Shown piece after piece: positions 25,669 through 34,790 of a DNA stretch of 64,000 nucleotides. Numbering within the stretch: position 1 is the stretch's first letter; each line of letters begins with the position of its first letter. Under the pieces are notes generated by a model. That model searched no databases. It had not been told where the DNA came from and saw only the letters and a program-made list of their open reading frames with translations. This DNA is from RDXT01 sp033762375. Its GTDB lineage: Bacteria > Bacteroidota > Bacteroidia > J057. Where the stretch lies: NCBI GenBank assembly GCA_033762375.1, contig JANRLQ010000002.1, positions 62,001 through 126,000 on the forward strand. Direction: 5' to 3'. A program made the translations under genes and the position numbers.

Positions 25669-27639
25669 TTATCCAAAGATCAGGTAGGCGATCATCAGCA
25701 CCACGCCTGCTCCGATAATGGTTACATAATTGGAGATCAGGCCTGTCTGCATTTTCCTGAAAAACTCACCCAGTCCTCCGGCGGTCATTCCGACGCCGTT
25801 TACGGTGCCGTCCACCAGGCGGGTATCCACCCATTGCAGGGCGGTACGGCCCAGGCGGAAGAAGGGTTTCACGAGGGCATTGTCATACAGTTCGTCCCAG
25901 TAAAACTTGCCTTCCATGAGGCGGTAGAGCGGCCCAAAAAAGCTTTTTACCTTGTTATCCCCTGCCAGCTCATGTTTACGGTAAAAATTGACGGTCCAAT
26001 ATACCGTACCGACTGAAATCAGCACGGCCAGGGCCAGCAGGAAGTACTCCATCGTATGATGTACCTCCATGGCGTGGTGCAGGTCACGGTTGGTGATCCG
26101 GTGCTCCAGCCAGGCATGGTTGAGCAGGTGAAACTTTCCTTCGCCAACGATATACGGCAATCCGATATACCCTCCCACGGCTGCCAGCACGCCCAGTATC
26201 CACAGCGGCGCGGTCATAATGGCCGGACTCTCATGGGGGGCGTGTTCCGCATGAAAACGCGGGGTGCCATTAAAGGTCAGCCAGGCCAGACGGGTCATGT
26301 AAAAAGCGGTCAGGACGGCTGTCAGGGTACCGACAGCCCATACAGCAAAGTACAGCGGCTGCGTGTACCCGTTAAAAAACACATGGGCCAGGATTTCGTC
26401 TTTGGAAAAAAATCCGGAGAGGCCCGGTATCCCCGCAATAGCCAGGGTTGATATCCAGAAGGTACGGCTGGTGGAAGGCATAAACTTGCCCAATCCGCCC
26501 ATCGTGCGGATGTCCTGGGGATCCTTGACGGCGTGGGTGTGCTCCATCGCGTGAATGACCGACCCGGAGCCGAGGAACAAACAGGCCTTAAAGAAGGCGT
26601 GGGTGAGTACGTGAAAAATCGCTGTCGTGAAGGCACCGGCACCCAGGGCCATAAACATAAACCCGAGCTGGGACACGGTAGAGTATGCCAGCACCCGCTT
26701 GATGTCTGTCTGGGTCACGGCGATCAGGGCTGCCATCAGGGCCGTAAGCCCTGCGACCACCACCACCACCGTCAGTACCTCCGGGGTAGCGAGGAAGAGC
26801 AGATTCATCCGGGCCATGAGGTATATCCCGGCTGTGACCATGGTCGCAGCGTGGATCAGGGCAGATACCGGGGTAGGACCCGCCATCGCGTCCGGGAGCC
26901 ATACAAAAAGGGGAATCTGCGCAGACTTGCCGGTAGCAGCTATAAACACCAGAGCTCCGATCCAGGTCAGTTTATTCCCAAATACAGCTGCCAGTCCGCC
27001 CCCGCTTTCTGCGGCCCGCAGGCCTTCTTCGATCCCGCTGAAGGACAGCGTACCAAACGCATTGTATACCCAAAACATAGCCAGCAGCATCGCAAAGTCG
27101 CCGACGCGGTTGACGATGAAGGCTTTCTGAGCGGCCTCAGATTTGTCCATGTCCGTGTACCAGAACCCGATCAGCAGATAGGAACAAAGTCCTACGCCTT
27201 CCCATCCCAAAAACATCACCAGCAGGTTGTCTGCCAGGATGAGGTTGTTCATGGCGAAGATGAAGAGGTTGAGGTAAGCAAAAAACTTGTAGTAGCCGGG
27301 ATCACCTTTCATATACCCCATGGAATAGAGGTGGATCAGCGCCCCTACCCCTGTGACGATCAGCCCCATCAGCAGGGAAAGCTCGTCGAGGGTATAACTA
27401 AAGCTGATGTCCAGTCCTCCGGCCTGAATCCAGGAAAACAGGGTAAAGGTCACCGGTTGGCCGGGATAAGCAAAAAAAGCTGACAGCAGGACCAGAAACG
27501 GTATGGCCACACAGGCCGTCCCGATCAGTCCGACGAGCGATTCATTGCGGCGCAAGCCAGCCCACCGTAATCCGCCCAGCCCGTTGAGGGCGGCGCCTGC
27601 CAGCGGGAGCAGGATGATGAGGGGATACAGGGCTACCAT
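25669..27639 (-). CDS. nuoL: NADH-quinone oxidoreductase subunit L
   Basis: The 656-aa membrane subunit is related to Mrp antiporters. The family's proton-channel core is clear: MGLIVTGVGALIHLYS and FLGWEGVGLCSYLLIGFW with the conserved Glu, IPLFVWLPDAMAGPTPVSALIHAATMVTAGIYL with His residues, then SQLGFMFMALG and HAFFKACLFLGSGSVIH. The C-terminal part has the long extra helices expected for NuoL. It pumps protons as part of complex I. Its start overlaps nuoK by 7 bases. Downstream there is a terminator and no nuoM or nuoN. Confidence 0.96.
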   Translation of the reverse strand: MVALYPLIILLPLAGAALNGLGGLRWAGLRRNESLVGLIGTACVAIPFLVLLSAFFAYPGQPVTFTLFSWIQAGGLDISFSYTLDELSLLMGLIVTGVGALIHLYSMGYMKGDPGYYKFFAYLNLFIFAMNNLILADNLLVMFLGWEGVGLCSYLLIGFWYTDMDKSEAAQKAFIVNRVGDFAMLLAMFWVYNAFGTLSFSGIEEGLRAAESGGGLAAVFGNKLTWIGALVFIAATGKSAQIPLFVWLPDAMAGPTPVSALIHAATMVTAGIYLMARMNLLFLATPEVLTVVVVVAGLTALMAALIAVTQTDIKRVLAYSTVSQLGFMFMALGAGAFTTAIFHVLTHAFFKACLFLGSGSVIHAMEHTHAVKDPQDIRTMGGLGKFMPSTSRTFWISTLAIAGIPGLSGFFSKDEILAHVFFNGYTQPLYFAVWAVGTLTAVLTAFYMTRLAWLTFNGTPRFHAEHAPHESPAIMTAPLWILGVLAAVGGYIGLPYIVGEGKFHLLNHAWLEHRITNRDLHHAMEVHHTMEYFLLALAVLISVGTVYWTVNFYRKHELAGDNKVKSFFGPLYRLMEGKFYWDELYDNALVKPFFRLGRTALQWVDTRLVDGTVNGVGMTAGGLGEFFRKMQTGLISNYVTIIGAGVVLMIAYLIFG

Positions 27640-27947
27640 TGGAAAATGTTCACCTTGTTAATGTCAATATCAAGTTTGTTCCGAAACAATGCCAGCACGA
27701 TGGACAGGCCCACGACAGCCTCAGCTGCGGCCACACACATCACAAAAAACACCAGCATAGAGCCCGTGGCATTGTCATGCATGCGGGAGAAGGTCACCAG
27801 GGCCAGGTTGACGGCGTTGAGCATCAGCTCCAGACACATAAAGACCACGATCCCGTTGCGGCGGATCATCACCCCGATCACACCCAGCGCAAACATCGCG
27901 GCGCTGACCATGAGATAAGAGGCTACATTGGGTTGGAGAAAGTCCAT
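27633..27947 (-). CDS. nuoK: NADH-quinone oxidoreductase subunit K
   Basis: The 104-aa protein has three TM helices and the conserved membrane glutamates of NuoK: one in FMCLELMLNAVNLALV and one in CVAAAEAVVGLSIVLAL. The size matches the family exactly. It forms part of the proton path of complex I. It lies 19 bases after nuoJ and overlaps nuoL by 7 bases. Confidence 0.96.
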   Translation of the reverse strand: MDFLQPNVASYLMVSAAMFALGVIGVMIRRNGIVVFMCLELMLNAVNLALVTFSRMHDNATGSMLVFFVMCVAAAEAVVGLSIVLALFRNKLDIDINKVNIFQW

Positions 27948-27966
27948 AATAGAGAGCGTTTCGGGC

Positions 27967-28476
27967 TTAGTCCTGGTAAGTATGTTTGCGGGCTACGACG
28001 ACGGCCCCGATAAGGGCCGCGAGCAACACCACGGAGATCATTTCGAAGGGAAACAGAAAATGGGTCATCATTTCCTGCCCGATGCGTTCGACCCGCCCAA
28101 ATGAAAACTCAGCTGGAAAGGAAGACTGGCCCGGCGTGGCAAACCCGCGGAAGATGTAAAACATTTCACCCAAAAAAGCCAGGCCGATGATAAAAGCCAG
28201 GCCCCGCCGCAGGTCAAACCGGGTCTCCATCTGCTCCGCCTGGAGGTTGAGGAGCATGATGACAAACAGGAATAATACCATGATCGCCCCGGCATAGACC
28301 ATGATCTGGATCACAGCCAGAAACTCCGCCTGCAGCGAGAGGTATAATGCCGCTATGCTGAAAAGGTTGAGAATCAGCCCCAAGGCAGCATATACCGGAC
28401 TGGGATTAAATACCAGCGCAACAGCACCTGCTATGCCCAGGATCGCGAACGTCCAGAACAGAAATGTTTCGACCAT
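27967..28476 (-). CDS. nuoJ: NADH-quinone oxidoreductase subunit J
   Basis: The ATG at 28476 (MVETFLFWTFAILG) is the family start; the open frame reaches 18 codons further. The 169-aa protein has five TM segments, with ALGLILNLFSIAALYLSLQAEFLAVIQIMVYAGAIMVLFLFVIMLL as the hallmark (split by the typical Tyr-Ala-Gly-Ala turn). It is first of a three-gene nuoJ-K-L set. No nuoH, nuoI, nuoM or nuoN is present next to it, so the complex I genes are split between loci. Confidence 0.95.
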   Translation of the reverse strand: MVETFLFWTFAILGIAGAVALVFNPSPVYAALGLILNLFSIAALYLSLQAEFLAVIQIMVYAGAIMVLFLFVIMLLNLQAEQMETRFDLRRGLAFIIGLAFLGEMFYIFRGFATPGQSSFPAEFSFGRVERIGQEMMTHFLFPFEMISVVLLAALIGAVVVARKHTYQD

Positions 28477-28884
28477 AGTGAAAGACTTGAATGCCGCCCA
28501 AAGATGGGAGTTTTTTTGGAAAAAATACACTTTCTAAAAAAGTCGTCCCGGGTCTGGCCGCTGCCCGCTCCGGCTGGGGCCCCTTGCACAGGACACTTTT
28601 GGGGATGCCCCTGATCTGCAGCAATCGTACGGCCAGCGCAATACCATACCACAGGTTACGAAACATCATCTTTAAGTATTAATCCGTTAACAAACATACC
28701 ATAGTTTTTGACATTAATGTACCCATTCTGAGGCAAAAACCAAGGAATTTCTACATCTTGACCGTTCTTGTGCTTGTGTTGGGTGCCCGATATGTACCCT
28801 GACCCTCAGGTCAGGCAGGACCACACAGGCAGTAGAGGGTTATGCTGCTGTCTTTTATGTGTCTTTTTTTATCCGACAACTCCT
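28477..28884. other. divergent intergenic region between nuoJ and the gapN-like gene
   Basis: Both genes start away from this stretch, so it should hold two promoters. No exact TAnnTTTG match with a good -33 element was found on either strand. A minus-strand frame near 28669 has no family resemblance. Confidence 0.4.
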
Positions 28885-30522
28885 ATGTTTACAGAACAAT
28901 GGGCTAAAACACGTTTTCCCGCTGATGTTTCAGCGATTCCGGCAGAATTTCAGCCACCGTCAGCCCTCCACCAGCGAGTCACCCTGATCAACGGCGAGCT
29001 GGTTCCCTTTGAGGGTGACTATCAGCCTGTGCTGTCGCCGGTCTGTATGCCTGACGCTGAAGGTCAGTACCGCCAGGTGATACTGGGAAGTTATCCGATC
29101 GGCACTGAGGCAGAGGCTTTCCTGGCACTGGACGCTGCTGTTAATGCCTATCAGGATGGGCGGGGGGCCTGGCCGGTCATGCCCGTAGCCCAGCGTATCA
29201 CCCATGTAGAAGACTTCACCTTCAGGATGCTGGCCCGCAAAAAAGAAGTAGTTAATCTCCTGATGTGGGAAATCGGTAAGTCGGCAGCAGACTCCGAACG
29301 GGAATTTGACCGTACGGTTGAGTATATATATGCTACGATAGATGCCCTCAAAGAGCTGGACAATAAATCCTCGCGATTTATTGCAGCACAAGGGATCCTG
29401 GGACAAGTCCGGCGGGCACCGTTGGGGGTGGTATTGTGTATGGGGCCCTTTAATTACCCGCTTAATGAAACTTTTACGACGCTGATCCCAGCCCTGATCA
29501 TGGGCAATACGGTTCTGTTTAAACCCCCTAAATACGGGACCTTGCTGTTTCACCCCCTCCTGGAGGCTTTCCGCGATGCGTTTCCGCCAGGGGTCGTGAA
29601 TACCGTGTACGGCCGTGGTGCGACGGTAGTGCCCAGCCTGATGGAGACAGGCAAGATAGACGCCCTCGCCCTGATCGGCTCCAGCCGGGTCGCTTCAGAA
29701 CTCAAGAAAAAACACCCGAAGGTCAACCGGCTCCGGGCTGTCCTGAGCCTGGATGCCAAAAATGCAGCCATCGTACTCCCCGATGCAGACCTGGACATCG
29801 CGGTGCAGGAGTGTCTGTCGGGCAGCCTGTCCTTTAATGGCCAGCGATGCACGGCAATCAAGATCATCTTTGTTCATGCGGACATCGCCGCGGCCTTTAC
29901 AGCAAAATTTACGGAGGCTGTCAACCTCCTGAAGATCGGGATGCCCTGGGAAAAAGGCGTGAACATTACCCCGCTGCCTGTACAGGATAAACCTGCGTAC
30001 CTCACGGGCCTGATCGAAGATGCTGTGGCGCGGGGTGCACAGGTGCTCAATCAAGCAGCAGGCGGAGGGCAGGGTTTTGAAACCCTGGTGGCCCCGGCCG
30101 TTGTGTATCCTGTGAACACTTCCATGCGGCTCTATCACGAGGAGCAGTTTGGGCCGGTGGTGCCGATTGTGTCCTTTACGGACTTCGAAGACCCGATCCA
30201 GTATCAGATACAAGCCCCCCACGGGATGCAAATCAGTATTTTTGGCACAGATCCCGACCAGATTGCCAGCTTGATTGATCCGCTGGTCAACCTCGTATGC
30301 CGGGTCAATATCAATTGTCAATGCCAGCGTGGCCCGGATATTTTTCCTTTTACGGGTCGAAAAGACTCGGCAGAAGGCACCCTCTCAGTGGATACTGCCC
30401 TGCGGGCTTTCTCCATCCGCACGATGGTCGCCGCCAAACTGACAGAAGCCAACAAGGAACTCCTCAACAAGATCCTCCACGGAAATAAGTCAGGGTTTTT
30501 GAATACACATTATATATTCTGA
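28885..30522 (+). CDS. gapN: NADP-dependent glyceraldehyde-3-phosphate dehydrogenase (GapN-type aldehyde dehydrogenase)
   Basis: The ATG at 28885 (MFTEQWAKTRFP) is chosen; the frame runs 39 codons upstream without a sensible protein. The 545-aa protein is an aldehyde dehydrogenase superfamily member: GPFNYPLNETFTTLIPALIMGNTVLFKPP is the cofactor/oxyanion region, ALIGSSRVASELKKKHP the nucleotide-binding part and SFNGQRCTAIK carries the catalytic Cys. The pattern is closest to non-phosphorylating GAPDH, which oxidises glyceraldehyde 3-phosphate to 3-phosphoglycerate and makes NADPH. Substrate is inferred from family. It is a single gene with its own terminator. Confidence 0.82.
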   Translation: MFTEQWAKTRFPADVSAIPAEFQPPSALHQRVTLINGELVPFEGDYQPVLSPVCMPDAEGQYRQVILGSYPIGTEAEAFLALDAAVNAYQDGRGAWPVMPVAQRITHVEDFTFRMLARKKEVVNLLMWEIGKSAADSEREFDRTVEYIYATIDALKELDNKSSRFIAAQGILGQVRRAPLGVVLCMGPFNYPLNETFTTLIPALIMGNTVLFKPPKYGTLLFHPLLEAFRDAFPPGVVNTVYGRGATVVPSLMETGKIDALALIGSSRVASELKKKHPKVNRLRAVLSLDAKNAAIVLPDADLDIAVQECLSGSLSFNGQRCTAIKIIFVHADIAAAFTAKFTEAVNLLKIGMPWEKGVNITPLPVQDKPAYLTGLIEDAVARGAQVLNQAAGGGQGFETLVAPAVVYPVNTSMRLYHEEQFGPVVPIVSFTDFEDPIQYQIQAPHGMQISIFGTDPDQIASLIDPLVNLVCRVNINCQCQRGPDIFPFTGRKDSAEGTLSVDTALRAFSIRTMVAAKLTEANKELLNKILHGNKSGFLNTHYIF

Positions 30523-30539
30523 TATCTCCTATCGGTACC

Positions 30540-30574
30540 GGGCCGCCTGTCCACCAGTGGCGGCCCTTTTTTTT
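30540..30574 (+). terminator. rho-independent terminator of gapN
   Basis: GGGCCGCC (30540-30547) pairs with GGCGGCCC (30559-30566) and is followed directly by eight T, starting 17 bases after the stop. Confidence 0.88.
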
Positions 30575-30591
30575 ACTGGTTAGGGCCTCCC

Positions 30592-31341
30592 CTACTCCCG
30601 CCGCCAGACCTCCCGGATATACTGGCCCCGGCTGCTTTTGCCGCTATGCGTCCAGTCATCACCCGTGACGCTGCCCTGAAACGACAAGGTAGCTCCTACC
30701 CGGCTCACGTCCCGCGAGAAAAACTCAATTTTTTCTGTATATACCCCATTTTCAAATACATACGTACCACCTCCGGTCCCCAGAAACTGCCGGGTCTCGG
30801 TATTCATGGCCGTCCACTGAAACCGGGTGCCGGAGAGGATTTTGATCGTCTTGCGGGGGCCGGGTTTCATTTCGTGCATGAGGCTGTCGTCCCCCAACCG
30901 TGACCAGATACGCCAGTCACCGGCCAGCGGGGCCTGCCCGTCGTCGAGGCGCTCCCATACCTCCACGTGGCGGGTATCTTCCGCCTGTCGTGTCAGCCTG
31001 ATACGGTCCACTGCCAGCTCCGTCACCTTCCAGGTTTCTGCCGACCCTACCCGCAGGCTGTCGCGGGTATCAAAATCGGTCGTCAGTACCAGCCGGCCCG
31101 ACTGCCACTGGTAAGGCCCGCCAACTGCCGAAACAAAGGCTCCGCCCGATGACACATACCGCGCCTCCATCATGTACCCCTTTGAAAAAATGCGTACCGC
31201 CGTCACTTCCGGCAGGGTTCCATCTGTCAGGTGGCACACCCAGGCACCTGACAGGTCGAGTCCAGGGGCAGCAGGCTGCCAGCCAATCACGAGGACCAGC
31301 CCCAGGAGGGTCCACAACAACAACAGACGGTTTGCGCTCAT
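30592..31341 (-). CDS. exported protein with two lipocalin-like halves
   Basis: The ATG at 31341 (MSANRLLLLWTLLGLV) gives a signal peptide. The 249-aa protein appears internally duplicated: LSGAWVCHLTDG and LAGDWRIWSRLGD begin two ~100-residue strand-rich halves, each with a later G-x-Y/F aromatic turn (GGPYQWQSGRLVLTTDFD and GGTYVFENGVYTEKIEFF). This resembles small lipocalin-like/DUF domains that may bind a hydrophobic ligand. I do not recognise a named family. It converges on gapN with the terminator between. Confidence 0.6.
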   Translation of the reverse strand: MSANRLLLLWTLLGLVLVIGWQPAAPGLDLSGAWVCHLTDGTLPEVTAVRIFSKGYMMEARYVSSGGAFVSAVGGPYQWQSGRLVLTTDFDTRDSLRVGSAETWKVTELAVDRIRLTRQAEDTRHVEVWERLDDGQAPLAGDWRIWSRLGDDSLMHEMKPGPRKTIKILSGTRFQWTAMNTETRQFLGTGGGTYVFENGVYTEKIEFFSRDVSRVGATLSFQGSVTGDDWTHSGKSSRGQYIREVWRRE

Positions 31342-31590
31342 ATCGGAAGGTGAGATGAAAGGTGAATGAAGGCTTAAGATACAGGGTTTTGCCGGAATAT
31401 TCAACTTGGCTGCGACCCATCAGCCCGGGCGGCAACCATTGAATACAGGCAATGTGTTGTGTGGGGGAGCGTCTATCTTAAACTAAGTCACCAACTATTT
31501 TATCTCAACAAAACAAATAGCAGGAATTGAATGTAAGTACGCAAAATACAAGATGAACACTTGAAAATAACATAATGACATTTAAACACC

Positions 31591-34557
31591 TCAATAGTAC
31601 GCCTTGATATAAGCATACGCCTGATCAAACAACACCTGGTCTTTAATCTTGTATTTTGCCCATAAAATTTTCCGGAGTGAACTCTGCACCTCCCGCTCAC
31701 CCGCGTTGGATTGCTGCCAGCCAGGAAACCTGACCACCCGAACAATGGCATCTATGTCATGCACAATCCGCTCAACCACCGCAGGGGTCTGGTCGGTTTT
31801 CAACTCCAGAAACAACTCCGTAAGAGCCGCCTGGGGCGTTTTTTCCTGGGTCAAGGTTTCTATCTCTTTCTCTGCCTGGACAGTGTCCCTGGCAAGCTTG
31901 CAAAGCTCTTTTACAAACTCAATAGAGGTGATCAGGCCTTTTTCTGCCTTGTCCCGCAGTTCTTCCAGGCGTTCGCTGAGTTTCTTGAAGGTTGGATTGC
32001 CTGCATGCCCCTGAAATCGCCGGATCAGGATTCTTTCGAGTTTACGGGCGTTTTTGGGGTCGGGGTTATTGAATATCTCTTCGATTACGTCAGCATCCAG
32101 CACAAACTCCTCCAGTTGGTGAACGGCACCCACGTGAATGTTTTCGTGAATGAGTTGGGTCGTCTGGGCACCGAGGGTGAACCACAGCAGCTTGCCGATG
32201 TTGTCGGCTGCGGGCCTCACGGACTCAAATACCTGCGACAGCCATTTGTAATCGGTCCGATACAACTCCAGCAGGTTGTCCGGAGAAAGTGACTCCCAGA
32301 GGTTGGAGAGGTATTTGTAGTCCAACGCAAAAGCATCCCGCTTTTCGTCTGTGTGAATGGCATTTTGGGCGGCCTCCAATCCTTCAAAACCTCCGAGGGT
32401 TCTGTCCACACCTGCAAAATGTACGAGGCATGCCTGCATGGCAGATGGCAGCTTTGCGCGCAGCTCCGACAGGTTGGAAACGGCTTGCCTGACGCTTTCC
32501 TCGTCAAACTGCAATGCCCTGGCAGCATCGTCAAATACGCCGAAATAATCCACAATGCGGCCAAAGGACTTTTGCGGATAGAGACGATTGGTGCGGCAAA
32601 TGGCTTGCAGCAGGGTGTGATCTTTCAGCGATTTGTCGAGGTACATGGTCTGGAGGATCGGCGCATCAAATCCTGTGAGCAACTTGGCAGTTACAATTAC
32701 AAATTTCAGGTCAGACTGCGCGTCATTAAACTCATCCACAATCTTCTCCTGTCTGCCTTTGTCCAGGCCCCACTTTTGCTTAAACTCGGCCAGATCATTG
32801 GCAGAGGTGGAGATCACTACCGCACTCGCTTCAGTCGGAAAGTACTTGTCCAGTTCTTCCTTGTACTGCACACAGCCAAAGCGATCGGGGGTTACGATCA
32901 TGGCTTTGAGGCCATGCGGCGCGACCTTCTCTTTGAAATGGCTGGCGATGTCCTCTACAATTTTAGCGACCCGCTCCGGGGCTTTCAGGAACGCTGCCAT
33001 CTTGGCTGATTTCTGATTCAGGGCATCTGCTTCCTCGTCAGTGAGGGCTGAGGCTTCCTTAAAGGCTGCAAAGGCCTTGTCTATGGTTTCTTTGTCCACA
33101 TGCACATCTACCAGCCGGGGCTCGAAGTGCAGCGGCAGGGTGGCATGGTCGCGGATGGAGTCCTGAAAGGTATAGCGGGACATATATCCGCCCGCATCTT
33201 CCTCTGAACCGAAGGCCCAGAAGGTATTTTTGTCGGCTTTGTTGACGGGCGTACCCGTGAGGCCAAACAAAAATGCATTTGGCAAGGCCGCCCGCATGGT
33301 CCGGCCCAGATCGCCCTCCTGGGTACGGTGGGCCTCGTCCACCAGCACAATGATGTTGCTGCGGGTGTTCATGTTGGGACGGGCATCGCGGAACTTATGG
33401 ATCATGGAGATGATGATCTTGCGGGTATCGCGTTCCAGCATGGTTTGCAGCACGCTGATGCTGTCTGTGGTTTCTACATTGGCAATGTCGGCTGCATTAA
33501 AAATGCCGCTGATCTGGGTATCCAGGTCAGTGCGGTCCACAAGTACGATCACGGTGGGGCTCTTCAGGTCAGCATCTTTGCGCAGCTTCTGGGCGGCAAA
33601 TACCATAAGCAGCGATTTTCCCGATCCCTGAAAATGCCAGATCAGCCCTTTTTTCACCCTCCCTTCTTTTACACGTGCTACGATCTTATTGGCTCCTTCG
33701 TATTGCTGAAAACGCGGGATGACCTTGATCCGGCGTTTCTTTTTGTCAGAGGTAAACAGGGAAAAGTGCTGCAAAATATCCAGCAGGCGGGTGGGACGCA
33801 GCAGGTCGGAAAGCTCTTTGCCGATCTCCGCCAGGCCCAGCCGCCGGGCCAGGGCATCGTCGTCGCCTTCCAGCCGCCAGGGTGCCCAGTATTCCAGCGG
33901 GCTCCGGACTGCGCCATAGTACAGCTCTTTGCCCTCTGTGGCAAAAGACAGGATATTGGGCACAAACAACTGCGGCACGCTGTTTTCATACACGTTGTGA
34001 ATCTCATGCGCACCGTCGAGCCAGCTCACGGAGGGGCGGATCGGGGTTTTGACTTCGCCCACGACCACCGGAAACCCGTTGATCAGCAGCACAATGTCCG
34101 GGATTTTGGTCTCGCGCTGGTGGATGCGGTACTGGTTGGTGACGATGTAGCGGTTATTGGCAGGGGTATCAAAGTCAATGAGGCGTACGGGCACATGCCG
34201 GTTGTTTTCGCCGAAAGGCATGGTCTTTTCTCCGGTGAGCCATTTAAAACACTCCTCGTTGGTCTTGACCAGGCCCATCTGGTTGACAGCCAGAAATACA
34301 GCGCGCAGTTTATAGATGATCTCATCGGCAAGCGCCGGGTTTTGGCGAATCTCCGGATTGAGCCGGATCAGGGCCGCTTTTACCTCCGGTTCTACCAGCA
34401 CCTCATTGATGCTCCGCTGAAGTGTGCTGGCAGCCTGATATTCCCACTCTGCCCCATACACAGGCGGGCCCTCCTGCGTACCTTCGGCATTTAAATTCAC
34501 CTGGCTGAGCTGGTGGATGATATAACGTTCTACGCTGTTGAGTTCATTGAAGTGCAT
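31591..34557 (-). CDS. hsdR: type I restriction endonuclease subunit R
   Basis: The 988-aa motor/nuclease subunit carries an N-terminal PD-ExK nuclease: PDIVLLINGFPVVVGEVK gives Asp154, Glu168 and Lys170. A superfamily 2 translocase follows with Walker A FQGSGKSL (309-316), a DEAH box in VLVDEAHRTQEG, motif III-like LFGLTGTP and the second RecA domain (VTAKLLTGFDAP, QAICRTNRLYPQKSFGRIVDYFG). The C-terminal helical region binds the methylase. It cuts unmodified DNA after ATP-driven translocation. It is the last gene of the locus, 233 bases after the HEPN-like gene. Confidence 0.96.
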   Translation of the reverse strand: MHFNELNSVERYIIHQLSQVNLNAEGTQEGPPVYGAEWEYQAASTLQRSINEVLVEPEVKAALIRLNPEIRQNPALADEIIYKLRAVFLAVNQMGLVKTNEECFKWLTGEKTMPFGENNRHVPVRLIDFDTPANNRYIVTNQYRIHQRETKIPDIVLLINGFPVVVGEVKTPIRPSVSWLDGAHEIHNVYENSVPQLFVPNILSFATEGKELYYGAVRSPLEYWAPWRLEGDDDALARRLGLAEIGKELSDLLRPTRLLDILQHFSLFTSDKKKRRIKVIPRFQQYEGANKIVARVKEGRVKKGLIWHFQGSGKSLLMVFAAQKLRKDADLKSPTVIVLVDRTDLDTQISGIFNAADIANVETTDSISVLQTMLERDTRKIIISMIHKFRDARPNMNTRSNIIVLVDEAHRTQEGDLGRTMRAALPNAFLFGLTGTPVNKADKNTFWAFGSEEDAGGYMSRYTFQDSIRDHATLPLHFEPRLVDVHVDKETIDKAFAAFKEASALTDEEADALNQKSAKMAAFLKAPERVAKIVEDIASHFKEKVAPHGLKAMIVTPDRFGCVQYKEELDKYFPTEASAVVISTSANDLAEFKQKWGLDKGRQEKIVDEFNDAQSDLKFVIVTAKLLTGFDAPILQTMYLDKSLKDHTLLQAICRTNRLYPQKSFGRIVDYFGVFDDAARALQFDEESVRQAVSNLSELRAKLPSAMQACLVHFAGVDRTLGGFEGLEAAQNAIHTDEKRDAFALDYKYLSNLWESLSPDNLLELYRTDYKWLSQVFESVRPAADNIGKLLWFTLGAQTTQLIHENIHVGAVHQLEEFVLDADVIEEIFNNPDPKNARKLERILIRRFQGHAGNPTFKKLSERLEELRDKAEKGLITSIEFVKELCKLARDTVQAEKEIETLTQEKTPQAALTELFLELKTDQTPAVVERIVHDIDAIVRVVRFPGWQQSNAGEREVQSSLRKILWAKYKIKDQVLFDQAYAYIKAYY

Positions 34558-34691
34558 GTAGGCTCAGTTAAGTATGTAATAAAGCTATCATTTTTCTCGC
34601 GTTTCGCATCAGGCTGCGCCAAACTTCTTCAAATTCTGGATGACTAAAGAAGCGCTCCACAAGTATTTTTCTTATGTATGCCCCCTTTTTG

Positions 34692-34755
34692 CACCACGGA
34701 TGTACACAGATTTCCACAGATTCTCTTCTCTGTACCCCTCTGTGTTATCTGTGGC
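34692..34755. repeat. CACCAC-GGAT...ATCTGTGG hairpin repeat (copy E)
   Basis: It starts CACCACGGAT and ends ATCTGTGGCG, near-complementary ends with internal ACACAGATT/CACAGATT and CTGTGTT blocks. It is the same family as the copies around 38.4-39.1 kb. It fills the gap between the HEPN-like gene and hsdR. Confidence 0.6.
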
Positions 34756-34790
34756 GATGTATTTCACTATCGGCACTGTAGTTACCTGGG

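Noticed and set aside
26533..27483. 316-codon plus-strand frame
   Set aside because: Antisense of nuoL; charged, low-complexity translation.
33328..34494. 388-codon plus-strand frame
   Set aside because: Antisense of hsdR; His/Gln-rich translation typical of a shadow frame.
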